Notes: generated by a model from the sequence alone, not told the origin. A stretch of DNA of 64,000 nt from Longimicrobiales bacterium (GCA_028279425.1 JANQNV010000295.1:1-64000); one strand, 5' to 3'; numbered from the stretch's first letter, positions 18,605 through 28,270 are shown. A program made the numbers and translations.

Positions 18605-19766
18605 ACTGCCGTAACGGACCCCATCCCTGCAGCCACACCTGGTTGAACTCGGGGCGGGTGGTGAGCCGCACGGCTGCGCCCCCGCTCGAGGGCACCCGGT
18701 AGAGCTCGAAGTTGCCGTCCCGGTCCGACATGAAGACCACCGACGACCCGTCGGGCGACCAGACCGGAGACCGGTCGAGCCCCGCATCCGCGACCAGCGG
18801 CTGGACGTTGCCCCCGTCGATGTTCATGGTGAACAGGTCGAAGGTGCCGTTGCGATTCGATGCGAAGGCGATGGCGGTGCCGTCCCACGACCATGCGGCC
18901 TGTGCGTCGACGGCGGGGTCGTCGGTGAGGGCCACCACGTCGGTGCCGTCGGTGGCCATCGTGTAGACCTCCGTGTCACCGTCCCGGTCGCTGACGAAGG
19001 CGATCCGGGTCCCGGCCGGTGACCACGAGGGCTGACTGTCGAAGCCGGGGGCGTTGGTGAGCCGGCGGACGTCCGTGCCATCGGCCGCCATGGTGTAGAC
19101 CTCCTGGTTGCCATCCCGGGTGCTGACGAAGGCGATGCGGGCGCCGTCGGGCGACCAGCTGGGTTCGCGGTCCTGCGCAGCGTCGGTGGTGAGGCGGGTG
19201 AGGCCCGTGCCGTCGGCGCCGACGACGTAGATGTCTTCATTGCCCGACAGGAGTGCGGTGAAGACGATCCGCGTCCCGTCGCGGCTCACCGCGGCGAACG
19301 AGTCGGTCCCGTCGGTCGAAGGGATCCGCTCGATGCCCGATCCATCGGGATTCATCCGGTGCAGGTCGTTGCCTGTGCCCAGCCCCGCATCGGCCGTGAA
19401 CACGATCTGATCGAAGAGGGCGAGGGGGCAGGTCACGTCGAAGCGGGTCTCGGCGGCTGCTCCGGCGCTCACCGCAACCGAGAGGGACTCCTCGTCCACA
19501 GCACAGTTCACCTGCAACCCGCGGATCTCCACGATGTAGGTGCCCGGGGCTACGGCGTCGAAGACCACCGCGCCGTCGGTGGCGACAGCGCGGCCGGGGC
19601 CCCCGTCGAGCGACAGGGTGTAGCCGTCTGCGTCGGGGGTCGCGCCCGCGGTGGCGACGACGACACGGATCGAGCCCGGCTCGTCGGGGGAGGGTTCGGC
19701 GGGGTCGTCGCCGCAGGCGAGGAGGGTGGCGGCAGACAACGTGAGCGTGAGGCGGGTGCGGAGCAT
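18603..19766 (-). CDS. TolB-like WD40 (PD40) beta-propeller lipoprotein
   Basis: 387 residues. Lipobox LSAATLLACGD sets it as a lipoprotein. Residues ~30-110 form a small beta-sandwich with a carboxypeptidase-regulatory-like look. From ~115 on there are six repeats of the PD40 type (SWSPDGARIAFVSTRDGNQEVY, SWSPAGTRIAFVSDRDGDTEVY and so on), as in TolB propellers. Unlike TolB it is a lipoprotein and is not next to Pal. Probably a periplasmic binding or scaffold protein. Confidence 0.85.
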   Translation of the reverse strand: MLRTRLTLTLSAATLLACGDDPAEPSPDEPGSIRVVVATAGATPDADGYTLSLDGGPGRAVATDGAVVFDAVAPGTYIVEIRGLQVNCAVDEESLSVAVSAGAAAETRFDVTCPLALFDQIVFTADAGLGTGNDLHRMNPDGSGIERIPSTDGTDSFAAVSRDGTRIVFTALLSGNEDIYVVGADGTGLTRLTTDAAQDREPSWSPDGARIAFVSTRDGNQEVYTMAADGTDVRRLTNAPGFDSQPSWSPAGTRIAFVSDRDGDTEVYTMATDGTDVVALTDDPAVDAQAAWSWDGTAIAFASNRNGTFDLFTMNIDGGNVQPLVADAGLDRSPVWSPDGSSVVFMSDRDGNFELYRVPSSGGAAVRLTTRPEFNQVWLQGWGPLRQ

Positions 19767-19817
19767 GAGTCTGGGGCGCGATGGGGGTGAAGAGGGCAGG
19801 CGCAGGGTGGGCGTGGC

Positions 19818-21014
19818 TCAGCCCGGCCACCCCTCCTGCGGCATCCCCGGCATGAGTCGCACGGCGTTCTCGAAGTACACCTTGCGCAGCACCTCGTCGG
19901 GGAGGTCGATGCCGTAGAGCTTCCAGTAGGCGTGGTAGTCGCGGTAGTAGTCGAAGTACTCGTCGGCCGTCTCGAGCACACGCCAGTAGTAGGGGTACTC
20001 GCCGGGCTGGAAGGCATCCTTGCCGAAGAGTATCCGGTCCTGGTAGCGCACGAAGAAGTCGTGCGCCCCGCGCGGCTGGCGTCCGATGTCGTAGAGCACC
20101 GCACCGATCTCGGTGTACACGTTGGGGTTCTCGTCGAGAAGGCGTCCCAGCGCCCCCAGGTCGTTGGCCTGCCATCCCAGATGGGCCGTGACGAAGGTGG
20201 TGTTGGGGTGCCGACGGAAGAGGTTGTCGCGCTCCTCGATGAGCTGCTCGAACGAGGGGAATCGGTCGGAGGGGTAGCGGCGGTTCGGGAAGAGCCCCAG
20301 CTCGAGCCAGCGCTCGTTGGTGTTGTCGAAGGGCTGGAAGAACTCGGCGGGATCGCCCGTGTGGATGAATACGGGCAGCCCCAGTCGACCCGCCGCCTCC
20401 CAGATCGGGTCGAGGTCCGGATCGTCGATCGCCAGGCGGGATCCGTCGGCCTTTCGAATCCCCAGTCCCAGTCCCTTGCTGATTTCCCCGATCGCCACGG
20501 CGCCGGCGGCGGCGTCGGCTTCCAGCTGCGCGACGGCGCGCTCGGCCCACCCCGGCCCGACGTTGCTGAAGTTGATCCCCGTCATGACCCGCACGCGGTC
20601 GGGCCAGGGGGAGGCCGCGATGGCCTCGACCGCCTGCACCAGTGCCTCACCCGAGACGTTGTTGGCCGCGATCATCACCCCGACGTTGAGCTCGTCCATC
20701 ACCGCGACCAGCTGCTCCAGCGCCTCGGGGCTCGTGAAGCCGCGCGGATGGCCGTGGAAATCCACCGCCGGATACTTCGCCCGCGGCACGAGGTTCTCGT
20801 CGGTCACGAGGGTCGATTCGGGGCGGTAGTCCACGATGCTCGGGGGCGACACCTGCGGCGTCTGACACCGACCGGGGCGCACCAGGGTCATCCCCTCGGG
20901 GCAGGGCTCCCCGGGCTGTACGGTGGTCGACGCCCCACCGCCGGGCTGCGCGGCGAGCGGGGCCGCGAGGGCGGCGATGATCAGGACAGAGGCGGCGGCG
21001 TGCATCCCGTTCAT
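19818..21014 (-). CDS. Exported amidohydrolase (amidohydrolase-2 family)
   Basis: 398 residues from ATG 21014, preceded by GAGGAA; ATG 21005 is alternative. A signal (ASVLIIAALAAPLAAQ) precedes a TIM-barrel metal-dependent hydrolase: AVDFHGHPRGF carries the metal His pair, then LPVFIHTGDPAEFFQP, TFVTAHLGWQANDLG and the late Asp region RILFGKDAF. Relatives are often annotated TIM-barrel hydrolases or amidohydrolase 2, acting on cyclic amides or as decarboxylases. Substrate unknown; an extracytoplasmic location is unusual but common in this phylum's annotations. Confidence 0.85.
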   Translation of the reverse strand: MNGMHAAASVLIIAALAAPLAAQPGGGASTTVQPGEPCPEGMTLVRPGRCQTPQVSPPSIVDYRPESTLVTDENLVPRAKYPAVDFHGHPRGFTSPEALEQLVAVMDELNVGVMIAANNVSGEALVQAVEAIAASPWPDRVRVMTGINFSNVGPGWAERAVAQLEADAAAGAVAIGEISKGLGLGIRKADGSRLAIDDPDLDPIWEAAGRLGLPVFIHTGDPAEFFQPFDNTNERWLELGLFPNRRYPSDRFPSFEQLIEERDNLFRRHPNTTFVTAHLGWQANDLGALGRLLDENPNVYTEIGAVLYDIGRQPRGAHDFFVRYQDRILFGKDAFQPGEYPYYWRVLETADEYFDYYRDYHAYWKLYGIDLPDEVLRKVYFENAVRLMPGMPQEGWPG

Positions 21015-21322
21015 GGGGTTCCTCGCGGCGTCGTGGTTCGAGATCGGCGGGCGCATGTCGAAGTGCGCACCTACATGATGGCCGGACCCACCGGGTGCGG
21101 GGAAGGACCCGGTGGGGGCCCAGGTGCCGTCGGCACGCGCGGTCGCCGCCCCAGCCGGTGCGGCTAGGCTCGCAACGAGCGTCGCGTGTATGTCAGGCAG
21201 GGAAGGATGCGTGGACTACCCCACTCGTGGAGGACGGATGCGCGGACGCTCGACGTGGGCAGCCGGGCCGGACTGCCCGGGGTTGTGTTTCCTCGCGGAG
21301 GCACGGCTGGAGGTGGCGTGAC
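21015..21322. other. Intergenic region between divergent genes
   Basis: About 310 bases between the amidohydrolase start and the next + strand lipoprotein start. Contains the promoters of both. No gene, hairpin or repeat was recognised. Confidence 0.5.
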
Positions 21323-21817
21323 GTGAGGACACCCATCGGCCGAGCGGTTCTCCTCGGGGCGGCACTCGCCGCCGTTGTGTCGTGCGGTGACAGCCCCACC
21401 GAGCCCACCGAGCAGCGCGTGCTCGGGCTGGTCGCCACCCCCGCCGGCGGGCTCTGGTTCCCGGGGATCGAGGCGAACCCGAGGGCCTGGATCGTGGAGG
21501 AGCGACACATCCGCATCGAGATCACGACCGAGGGGGCCTGCGAGGTCGTGCGACCGGACTGGGAGGTGACGATTTCCGATGGGTTCATCGGAACTCCAGC
21601 CTTCATCTTCATTCTGCCGTATGAGGTTCGGGCCACTGGTTGTCACGGACCGCCGACGGCCCAGCGGCCTCGACACCCGGTCACCATCTTCACGGATACC
21701 CTCGACGTCGTGCTCGATGCTGCGTTGGAGGCCACGGTGCGGGTCGTGAGTCGGGACGGGCAGGTGTTCGATCGCGAGCTGGACCTTCACCCGGGTTGGC
21801 CGCTCGGAGGAGGGTGA
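21323..21817 (+). CDS. Lipoprotein of unknown function
   Basis: 164 residues from GTG 21323, with GGAGG 9-10 bases upstream. Signal and lipobox (LGAALAAVVSCGDS) are clear, followed by a Thr/Glu-rich linker. The mature domain is predicted beta-rich, with a Cys pair (EGACEVV and ATGCHGPP) that could form a disulphide and a WIVEERHIRIEI strand. No family is recognised. Confidence 0.65.
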   Translation: MRTPIGRAVLLGAALAAVVSCGDSPTEPTEQRVLGLVATPAGGLWFPGIEANPRAWIVEERHIRIEITTEGACEVVRPDWEVTISDGFIGTPAFIFILPYEVRATGCHGPPTAQRPRHPVTIFTDTLDVVLDAALEATVRVVSRDGQVFDRELDLHPGWPLGGG

Positions 21818-22013
21818 GGCGTAGCCGCGCACCGGCAGGCGCGCCGGGCCAACGATGGCTGGCGAGGCCGAACAGGCGGCTCTGGCGGGAAGGCTGTGCT
21901 CGGCCTAGTGTGCCGTTGTGATCTTCGGGCGAGCGCGGAGTCTCCGCCCACGGACGGGGCGGCGAGGATCGATGAGCAGCCATCGAGGGGAGGATGGAAG
22001 GATGGGTGGACGG

Positions 22014-23168
22014 ATGAGGTACTCCCTACATGTGACCCTGGTCGCAGCGGCCGTTTGCGCCGGTTGCGACGGCGAGCCCCAGCCCGTGACGCAGTCCCCG
22101 AGCGACAGCGCAGGCGTCCGCATCGTCGTCGCCGAGGATCCGGGTGTCAGGCTCACGCTCGGCGCCGTGGAGCTCGAGGTCGGGGGGCGGGAGGCGGACG
22201 GCCATGACCTCTACCGCGTCGGAGCGGGGCTCCTCGACCCCGGGGATGGAGTGGTGGTGCTCGATCGCGGGTCGAACGAAGTGCGCTACTTCTCCGAGTC
22301 GGGCGACCTGACGCACACGCTGGGCGGCGAAGGCGATGGCCCGGGCGAGTTTCGGGCTCCCTACCTCATGCAGTGGATTGCCGATGGGCGGCTCGTGGTC
22401 GGCGATCTCCGGCATCGACGCGCGACCGTCTTCGGTTCGGATCGCGACGTGGTCGAGTCGGTGTCGATCGACCTGCCTCTACAGGTCCCGGACCGACAAC
22501 CCGACGTGCGGATGCCGCCTGCCGTGGTCGGCTTCACGGCCGACGGTGGGATGGTTGGACTACCCAGCCCGCAAATCGAGCTGACGGGTCGCCCCGGCCC
22601 CCTGCCCATTCGGGCGCCACTCCGGGTCTACGGACCCGATCAAGCGGTGCGATCCGAGGTCGCTGACGTGCGACTCATGGAGTACTTCGAGACTCCGGGC
22701 GAGGGGATGGGGATGGAATGGGTCCCTGGCTCGCCCGTCTTTCGCTACGCCGCGTCGGGGGCGCGCGTGGCCCTGTCGGACGGGGGCGCGCACGACATCG
22801 CCGTGGTCGACGACGGGGTGATGACCCTGCGCATTCGGGAATCCCGCTCGCGCCTCGTCTTCGAGCCGGATTCGGTCGTTGGGGCGATCCCGCCGGCCGA
22901 CTCCCTCCCCAGCTATGACGAGCTCGCCGTCGACGCGGACCAGCGTGTGTGGGCGAGGGCCGGCGCGCGAGTGGACGCGCAGACCCGGATCTGGCGACTC
23001 TTTTCGGCCGAAGGCGACTTCGTTGGCTCGCTCGAACTGGGTGAGCGCGATCGGGTGCTCGATGCCGCGGGCGAGCGCGTGTTGCTGCTTCGCTTCGACA
23101 GCCTGGACGTGGAGACCGTGGAGCTCCGCCGCTTCGACGTGACGAACGCGGGTGGGCCGTCGCCGTGA
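22014..23168 (+). CDS. 6-bladed beta-propeller lipoprotein (GPGEF family), member 1
   Basis: 384 residues from ATG 22014 (ATG 22002 and earlier ones are possible). Lipobox VAAAVCAGCDG, then the DSAGVRIVV motif shared with two other members, then propeller blades: VVVLDRGSNEVRYF, the signature GEGDGPGEFRAPYL, RLVVGDLRHRRATVF, and a C-terminal LGERDRVLDAAGERVLL. This is one of six paralogues in the window. Role unknown; such proteins are surface or periplasmic and often replicated within a genome. Confidence 0.8.
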   Translation: MRYSLHVTLVAAAVCAGCDGEPQPVTQSPSDSAGVRIVVAEDPGVRLTLGAVELEVGGREADGHDLYRVGAGLLDPGDGVVVLDRGSNEVRYFSESGDLTHTLGGEGDGPGEFRAPYLMQWIADGRLVVGDLRHRRATVFGSDRDVVESVSIDLPLQVPDRQPDVRMPPAVVGFTADGGMVGLPSPQIELTGRPGPLPIRAPLRVYGPDQAVRSEVADVRLMEYFETPGEGMGMEWVPGSPVFRYAASGARVALSDGGAHDIAVVDDGVMTLRIRESRSRLVFEPDSVVGAIPPADSLPSYDELAVDADQRVWARAGARVDAQTRIWRLFSAEGDFVGSLELGERDRVLDAAGERVLLLRFDSLDVETVELRRFDVTNAGGPSP

Positions 23169-23189
23169 CCGTGGGGTGGTTGCGGGGTC

Positions 23190-23786
23190 TCAGCTCCCGC
23201 CGTTGCACGTCCGGATGAAGGTCTCATCTCGTTCGTCCTCGGACAGCCAGCGCAGGCTGTAGCCGTTCCCGAAGTGGGTCCACCCACGGACGCCCGCGTC
23301 ACCATACCCGAAGACCCACCACTCTTCCTGATGCGGAGCGTCGAGCACGCCCCAACAGGACGTGTCGCTCGCACACTGGAGTCCGCGGCCATCGGGGCCC
23401 GGCTGGAGGTCCAGTTGCTCGTTGAAAACGCGATCCCCATCCCCGAGCAGGTAGTGCCCTTCGCTGAGGTAGTGTAGCACGGTGAGGGTCTCGCCGACCT
23501 CGTATCCAGGGCGCGGTTTCGTCACGGTGAAGGTTCGAAGCGTTGCCCTCAGGAACGAGTCTTCGACGCAGAGCCACTCCGAGGCGGGCACCGTGTCGAG
23601 GGCCGGGGCGGACGCGCTCGCCGCAGTTCGCAACACATGGGTGCTGAACATCAGGTGGGGCCCATGGCTGCAGATCCCGTGGCGGCACGGCTCCGGGTAC
23701 ATGACCCAGGTGTCTTGCGCGGCCGCAGACGACGCCACGCTGAACAGGGCGACGAGCAGGCCGACCCGTGCGCGCGCATGGCTCAA
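23190..23786 (-). CDS. Exported protein of unknown function
   Basis: 198 residues with signal GLLVALFSVASSAAAQ. Six Cys residues in the mature part (CRHGICSHG, WLCVED, LQCASDTSCWG, RTCNGG) suggest a disulphide-stabilised periplasmic or secreted domain. It ends only 22 bases from the convergent propeller gene. No family recognised. Confidence 0.65.
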   Translation of the reverse strand: MSHARARVGLLVALFSVASSAAAQDTWVMYPEPCRHGICSHGPHLMFSTHVLRTAASASAPALDTVPASEWLCVEDSFLRATLRTFTVTKPRPGYEVGETLTVLHYLSEGHYLLGDGDRVFNEQLDLQPGPDGRGLQCASDTSCWGVLDAPHQEEWWVFGYGDAGVRGWTHFGNGYSLRWLSEDERDETFIRTCNGGS

Positions 23787-23824
23787 GTTCGATCCTCCTG
23801 GTTCGTCGCTCGCGGACTGAAAAG

Positions 23825-24160
23825 CTACTCGCTGGCGAGCAGCCGCGCGACGGCGTCGGCGTGCCTGCGCCAGCGCGCCGCCTCCGCTTCAAGCCGGGCG
23901 TGGCCTTTACGGGTCAGCCGGTAGAAGCGGGCGCGTCGGTTGTTGCTCGAGGTGCCCCACTCGGCCTCGATCAGGTCGTCGGCCTCGAGGCGATGAAGGG
24001 CCGGATACAAAGCGCCCTCCTCCACCCGGAGCACGTCGTCGCTTTCGGCGGCGATGTGGCGGGCGATCGCGAGGCCGTGCAGCGGGCCGTCGGCAACCGC
24101 CCGCAGGACGAGGAGGTTCAAGGTGCCGTACAGCGACGAGGCGTCGACGCGAGGGCTCAT
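23825..24160 (-). CDS. PadR family transcriptional regulator
   Basis: 111 residues from ATG 24160 (GAGAGG 11 bases upstream). The PadR winged helix is clear: LYGTLNLLVLRAVADGPLHGLAIARHI, VEEGALYPALHRLEADDLIEAEW, and the wing NNRRARFYRLTRKGHARLE. PadR proteins are small dimeric repressors. It lies 14 bases downstream of the ADOP permease on the same strand, so the order is permease then regulator, the reverse of the two other PadR-ADOP pairs in the window. Its likely target is the promoter region at 26815-26865. Confidence 0.92.
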   Translation of the reverse strand: MSPRVDASSLYGTLNLLVLRAVADGPLHGLAIARHIAAESDDVLRVEEGALYPALHRLEADDLIEAEWGTSSNNRRARFYRLTRKGHARLEAEAARWRRHADAVARLLASE

Positions 24161-24174
24161 GGCTCTCAGTCCTC

Positions 24175-26796
24175 TCAAAGGAAGGCGGCGGGTTCGATCG
24201 TGGCGGCACGGCGCGCCGGCGAGAGCGCCGAGATCAGGGAAGCGGCGATCAGAACGCCCGACGCGACGAGGTAGGGTGTGACCATCCCCGGATCAACGCC
24301 GAACAGGAGTCCGCCGAGGACGCCTGCGGTGAGGCGAGCCCCGACGAGTCCCAACGCGAGGCCGATCAGGGCGGGCGCCAGCCCCTGACGCACCACCATC
24401 CATCCGAGGCGCCGTCGATCCGCGCCGAGTGCGAGGCGCACGCCCATCTCCCGTCGACGTCGCGCGACGGAGTGACTGAGGACCCCGTAGAGGCCGAGGG
24501 CCGCCAGGATGGCCGCCATCGCGGAGAACGTCTGGAGGCCCAGTGCAGCGAAGCGTTCCCGTCGGAGCTGGGCCGCTCGCGTGGCGTCCATCGTCGAGAC
24601 ATCGCGAATCGCCAATGCGGGATCGACCTCCCAGATCGCCCGACGCACCGGCCCGGCGAGCTCGAGGGGCTCCCCTCGCGTACGAACCATGATCCGGACC
24701 GGTCCGTTGACCGGCGGCATCTGCAGGAGATTCACGTAGAAGGCGGGGGGTGCAGCATTCCGCGCACCGGCCACCCGCTCGTCGTCGACGATCCCGACGA
24801 TCTCGTGGAAGCCCTGACCCCAGAACCCGATGCGGGAGCCGATCGCACCCCCGTTGGGGAAGTAGGCCCGAGCGGCGGTGCGGTTCAATAGAACGGCCGT
24901 GGGGTCGTCGACACCCTCGCCGGGCCGAAACAGCCGCCCATCGAGGAGTCTCAGACCCGCGACCTCCGCGTACCCGGGGCTGATCATTCGGGTCGTGGGC
25001 TCTCCGCGTTCCGGATCGGGAGGGTGTCCCTCGATCGAGATCGAGTTGGTGAAGCCGGGATCGAGGGAGTGGTTCGTCGTGAGCGCCACGGCCTCGACAC
25101 CGGGCAACTCTTCGATGCGGCGCAGCGTTTCATCCATGAATGACAGCTGGGCGGGCAACTGCGGGTAGACCGAGAAGTCCACCGGGTAGCGCGACGCGGG
25201 CAGGGCGAAGGTCATATGGAGGATGCGGTCGGTCCGGAACCCGAGGTCGACGCGCGACAGATTGCGCACCGTGCTGGTGAGCAGCATGGCGGCCACGAGG
25301 AGCGCCGCCGCGAGCGAGGCCTGTGCGACGACGAGGGCCTGCCGAAGGGCCACCCCGCGGCGAGTACCCTCGGCACTCCCATGCACGAGCGCTCGTTGCA
25401 GATCCAGCCGCCGCGCGCCGAGTACGGGCACGGCCCCGAATGCGACCGCCAGGAGGCCACTCACCCCGAGGGCGAACCCCAGGACTCCCAGGTCGAGCTG
25501 CGGGCCTCCCAGTACGTAAAGGGACGGGGGGGCGAGCGATTCCATCACCCGGAGCGAGGCGACGGCGACGGCCCCGGCCACCAGCGTGGCGCCGGTCATC
25601 AGAAGCGCCGTGCCTGCCAGGCTACGTCGTGCGGCGCGGGCGGCTCCCGCACCGAGGGCGGAGTGGATCGCCGTCTCGCGGACCCGTCGGATCGAGCGCG
25701 CCACGAGGAGGTTGGCGACGTTGAGGCAGGCGATCAGCAGCAGGAGCCCCACGGCGCCGGAGAGGGCCATGAGGACCGCGCGCGAATCGCCTCGCAGGTA
25801 GTCTTCGATCGGCTCGACGAAGGCCCCTCGGTTGGCGTTGGCGGGAACCTCCTCCTCGAGCCGAGCCGCCACCTCCGTCATCTCCGTCTGGGCCCGCTCG
25901 ACCTCGACGTCGGAAGCGAGTCGGCCCGCCACGACGAAGGAATGGGGACTCCGGGTCGCTGCAGCCGGGGTCATGGCGAGGGGCGTGAGCGCGTCGACAG
26001 GGGCGCTCAGCCCGGCTTCCCAGCCCTCGGGCATGACGCCGACGATCTCCGTGCCGACGTCATCGAGGACCACCACCTGCCCCACCACGGTCGGGTCGGA
26101 ATCGAAAGCCGCCTGCCAGAATCGCCAGGTCAGCACGAGGGCCGGCGCGCCGTCGCCGACCGTCTCGTCGGACGAGATGAAGCGACCGAGGGCGGGTGCC
26201 ACACCGAAGACGTCGTCGACGTCGGAGCGGACCCGAGCCAGCCGTACGTGCAGGGGTTCGGCCCCGGCCCGGAGGAGGGCGCCCTGCCCGAACGTCCACA
26301 TGGTCAGATCGGCGAAGCTTCGCGACCGCTCACGGAAGTCGTAGAAGTCGGCACTCCCGGCGGGTTCGCGTTCGGTGCCTGTCGCGCGGTCGTTCTGCCA
26401 CACGTAGACGAGCCGATCGGCGTCGGTGTAGGGCAGGGGGCGCAGCAAGGCTCCGTCGACCGCACTGAACAACGCGGTCGCGAACCCCACGCCGAGGCCC
26501 AACACGAGCACCACGAGCACGGCCAGGCCGCGGTCCCGCACGAGCTCCTTCACACCGATCTTCAGGTCCACCGTCCACGTCCTCATCCCCACCCTCCTCT
26601 TCATGCGGCGTGCGGCGCGATTGCGCTCGACCCGGCAGGCGTCCCGGAGGCGGTCCAGATCTCCGAAGCGTCGCCGTGCCTCGGCCGCGGCGGCCTCGGG
26701 ATCCCAACCGGCTGCGACGAGTTCATCGATCCGGCCCTGCACGTGGAAGCGCAGCTCCATTTCGATTTCGTCGTGGATGCGATCTGGGCCTGCCAT
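24175..26796 (-). CDS. ADOP-type ABC transporter permease (MacB/FtsX-like)
   Basis: 873 residues, typical of the 'acidobacterial duplicated orphan permease' family. An N-terminal permease-prefix segment (EIEMELRFHVQGRIDEL, then ARRRFGD) precedes the first membrane helix (LAVLVVLVLGLGVGFATALFSAV), a MacB-like periplasmic domain, a 3-helix FtsX block, a second MacB-like domain and a final FtsX block ending ARRAATIEPAAFL. No ATPase or MacA partner is adjacent, which is normal for ADOP. Substrate unknown; probably lipoprotein, peptide or drug related. Confidence 0.9.
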   Translation of the reverse strand: MAGPDRIHDEIEMELRFHVQGRIDELVAAGWDPEAAAAEARRRFGDLDRLRDACRVERNRAARRMKRRVGMRTWTVDLKIGVKELVRDRGLAVLVVLVLGLGVGFATALFSAVDGALLRPLPYTDADRLVYVWQNDRATGTEREPAGSADFYDFRERSRSFADLTMWTFGQGALLRAGAEPLHVRLARVRSDVDDVFGVAPALGRFISSDETVGDGAPALVLTWRFWQAAFDSDPTVVGQVVVLDDVGTEIVGVMPEGWEAGLSAPVDALTPLAMTPAAATRSPHSFVVAGRLASDVEVERAQTEMTEVAARLEEEVPANANRGAFVEPIEDYLRGDSRAVLMALSGAVGLLLLIACLNVANLLVARSIRRVRETAIHSALGAGAARAARRSLAGTALLMTGATLVAGAVAVASLRVMESLAPPSLYVLGGPQLDLGVLGFALGVSGLLAVAFGAVPVLGARRLDLQRALVHGSAEGTRRGVALRQALVVAQASLAAALLVAAMLLTSTVRNLSRVDLGFRTDRILHMTFALPASRYPVDFSVYPQLPAQLSFMDETLRRIEELPGVEAVALTTNHSLDPGFTNSISIEGHPPDPERGEPTTRMISPGYAEVAGLRLLDGRLFRPGEGVDDPTAVLLNRTAARAYFPNGGAIGSRIGFWGQGFHEIVGIVDDERVAGARNAAPPAFYVNLLQMPPVNGPVRIMVRTRGEPLELAGPVRRAIWEVDPALAIRDVSTMDATRAAQLRRERFAALGLQTFSAMAAILAALGLYGVLSHSVARRRREMGVRLALGADRRRLGWMVVRQGLAPALIGLALGLVGARLTAGVLGGLLFGVDPGMVTPYLVASGVLIAASLISALSPARRAATIEPAAFL

Positions 26797-26814
26797 CGCC
26801 TCTCCTCCTCCCGT

Positions 26815-26865
26815 TCACCCAAGCTGTTGAGGGGAAGGTGTGAGCGCTCACCTAAGCTGTCAAGG
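26815..26865 (-). promoter_or_regulatory. Direct repeats upstream of the ADOP-PadR operon
   Basis: Two 18-base direct repeats, TCACCCAAGCTGTTGAGG (26815-26832) and TCACCTAAGCTGTCAAGG (26848-26865), differ at three positions and lie 33 bases apart. Between them is a perfect palindrome TGAGCGCTCA (26841-26850). Read on the - strand, the distal copy contains TTGACA, a good -35 element. This is the natural operator for the PadR protein encoded at the end of the operon; that assignment is inferred. Confidence 0.55.
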
Positions 26866-26984
26866 TGAGGGGTGGGGGCGCCTCCTTGCGTGGCCGTGGA
26901 ATGAGATCGCCCCGTGCGTTGTCCAACTCGGTGTCGACAGACGAAGGAACGTCGCCCGGCACCCATGAGACCGGAGTACGCACC

Positions 26985-28205
26985 ATGTCCATAGAGCGCC
27001 CCTCTCCGCATCGATCCGACGCACGCCCGAGCGCGATCGTCGTGTTCACCCTTACGCTGCTGCTCACCTCGGCAACCGCCTGCTCGGATGCCGAGTCACC
27101 GCTGGAGCCGAACGACGACGACGCGGTCACGCCTCCGACCAACCTCCCGAACCTGATCCTTCGGCTCGATCTCAACAGCGTGACCGACTACACGGCGGTC
27201 GCGTGGCCGGCGCACTATGACCAGAACGTCCGAGCTCGCGACAACGCGCCCAACGACAACCCGGTCACGAACGCCGGCGCAGAGCTCGGTCGGGTGCTGT
27301 TCTACGACCCGCGGCTGAGCGTGAACTCGACGATCTCGTGCGCGTCGTGCCACGCGCAGTCGGTGGGGTTCGGAGACGACCGACGATTCAGCGTCGGATT
27401 CGAGGGGGGCGAGACCGGGGCGCATTCGATGCGGCTCGGGAACGCGAACTTCTACGAGGGCGACGAGATGTTCTGGGATCGTCGCGCCGACGACCTCGAA
27501 GAGCAGGTCGTACTCCCCATTCAGGACGGCGTCGAGATGGGCTTCACCCCAGCCGCGGGCGGCCTCGGCGCGGTGGTGGCACGATTGGAGACCATCGACT
27601 ACTACCCGGTGCTCTTCCAACGCGCCTTCGGCTCGAGCCAGGTCACCGAGCAGGGCCTGTCGCGGGCCCTCGCCCAGTTCGTGCGCGCCATGGTCTCCAC
27701 GGACTCACGCTTCGACCGGGCCTTCGCCCAGGTGCCGATGCAGGGAGGGGGACCCCCGACGGGTCTGCCCGGCTTCACCGCCGAAGAGAACCTCGGCTTC
27801 CGTCTCTTCACCCGGCCGCCGAATCAGGGCGGGGCCGGCTGCGATGCCTGCCACCGACTGCCGACCTTCGCGCTCGACCCCAATAGCCGCAGCAACGGGC
27901 TCGACGAAGGCGAGACGCGTATCTTCAAGTCGCCGTCGCTGAAGAATGTGGCGGTCGGCAGCGCCTTCATGCACGACGGCCGCTTCCGCACGCTGCGCGA
28001 GGTGGTCGACTTCTACGACGGCGGCATCCAGCCGGGGCCGGCCCTCGACCGGCGACTGACGGAGCCGGGCGGACAGCCGATGCGGCTGGGGTTGAGCGCG
28101 GCTGAACGCGACGCGCTGGTCGCGTTCCTGGAGACGCTCACCGACGAGTCGCTCGCCGCCGACGACCGCTTCTCCGACCCCTTCGTGCCACAGCCGGGCG
28201 GGTGA
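26985..28205 (+). CDS. Di-heme cytochrome c peroxidase (MauG/CcpA family) lipoprotein
   Basis: 406 residues from ATG 26985. Signal with LTSATACSD lipobox-like end. Two heme-binding motifs are present: CASCHAQ near residue 120 and CDACHRL near residue 288. Other family landmarks are GRVLFYDPRLS, RRADDLEEQVVLPIQDGVEMGF and FKSPSLKNVAVGSAFMHDGRF. These periplasmic enzymes reduce hydrogen peroxide or carry out MauG-like oxidations using electrons from c-type cytochromes. Length is normal. Confidence 0.93.
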   Translation: MSIERPSPHRSDARPSAIVVFTLTLLLTSATACSDAESPLEPNDDDAVTPPTNLPNLILRLDLNSVTDYTAVAWPAHYDQNVRARDNAPNDNPVTNAGAELGRVLFYDPRLSVNSTISCASCHAQSVGFGDDRRFSVGFEGGETGAHSMRLGNANFYEGDEMFWDRRADDLEEQVVLPIQDGVEMGFTPAAGGLGAVVARLETIDYYPVLFQRAFGSSQVTEQGLSRALAQFVRAMVSTDSRFDRAFAQVPMQGGGPPTGLPGFTAEENLGFRLFTRPPNQGGAGCDACHRLPTFALDPNSRSNGLDEGETRIFKSPSLKNVAVGSAFMHDGRFRTLREVVDFYDGGIQPGPALDRRLTEPGGQPMRLGLSAAERDALVAFLETLTDESLAADDRFSDPFVPQPGG

Positions 28206-28220
28206 GTGACGGTAACCGAG

Positions 28221-28267
28221 CCGACGTCCCCGCGACCGCTCCGGCCGAGCGGTAACGGGGACGTCGG
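28221..28267. terminator. Nested hairpin terminator between convergent genes
   Basis: Outer arms CCGACGTCCCCG (28221-28232) and CGGGGACGTCGG (28256-28267) pair perfectly over 12 bp; an inner perfect 7-bp stem ACCGCTC/GAGCGGT lies inside. It fills the 65-base gap between the peroxidase and the convergent propeller gene, so it likely serves both. Confidence 0.75.
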
Positions 28268-28270
28268 TCT

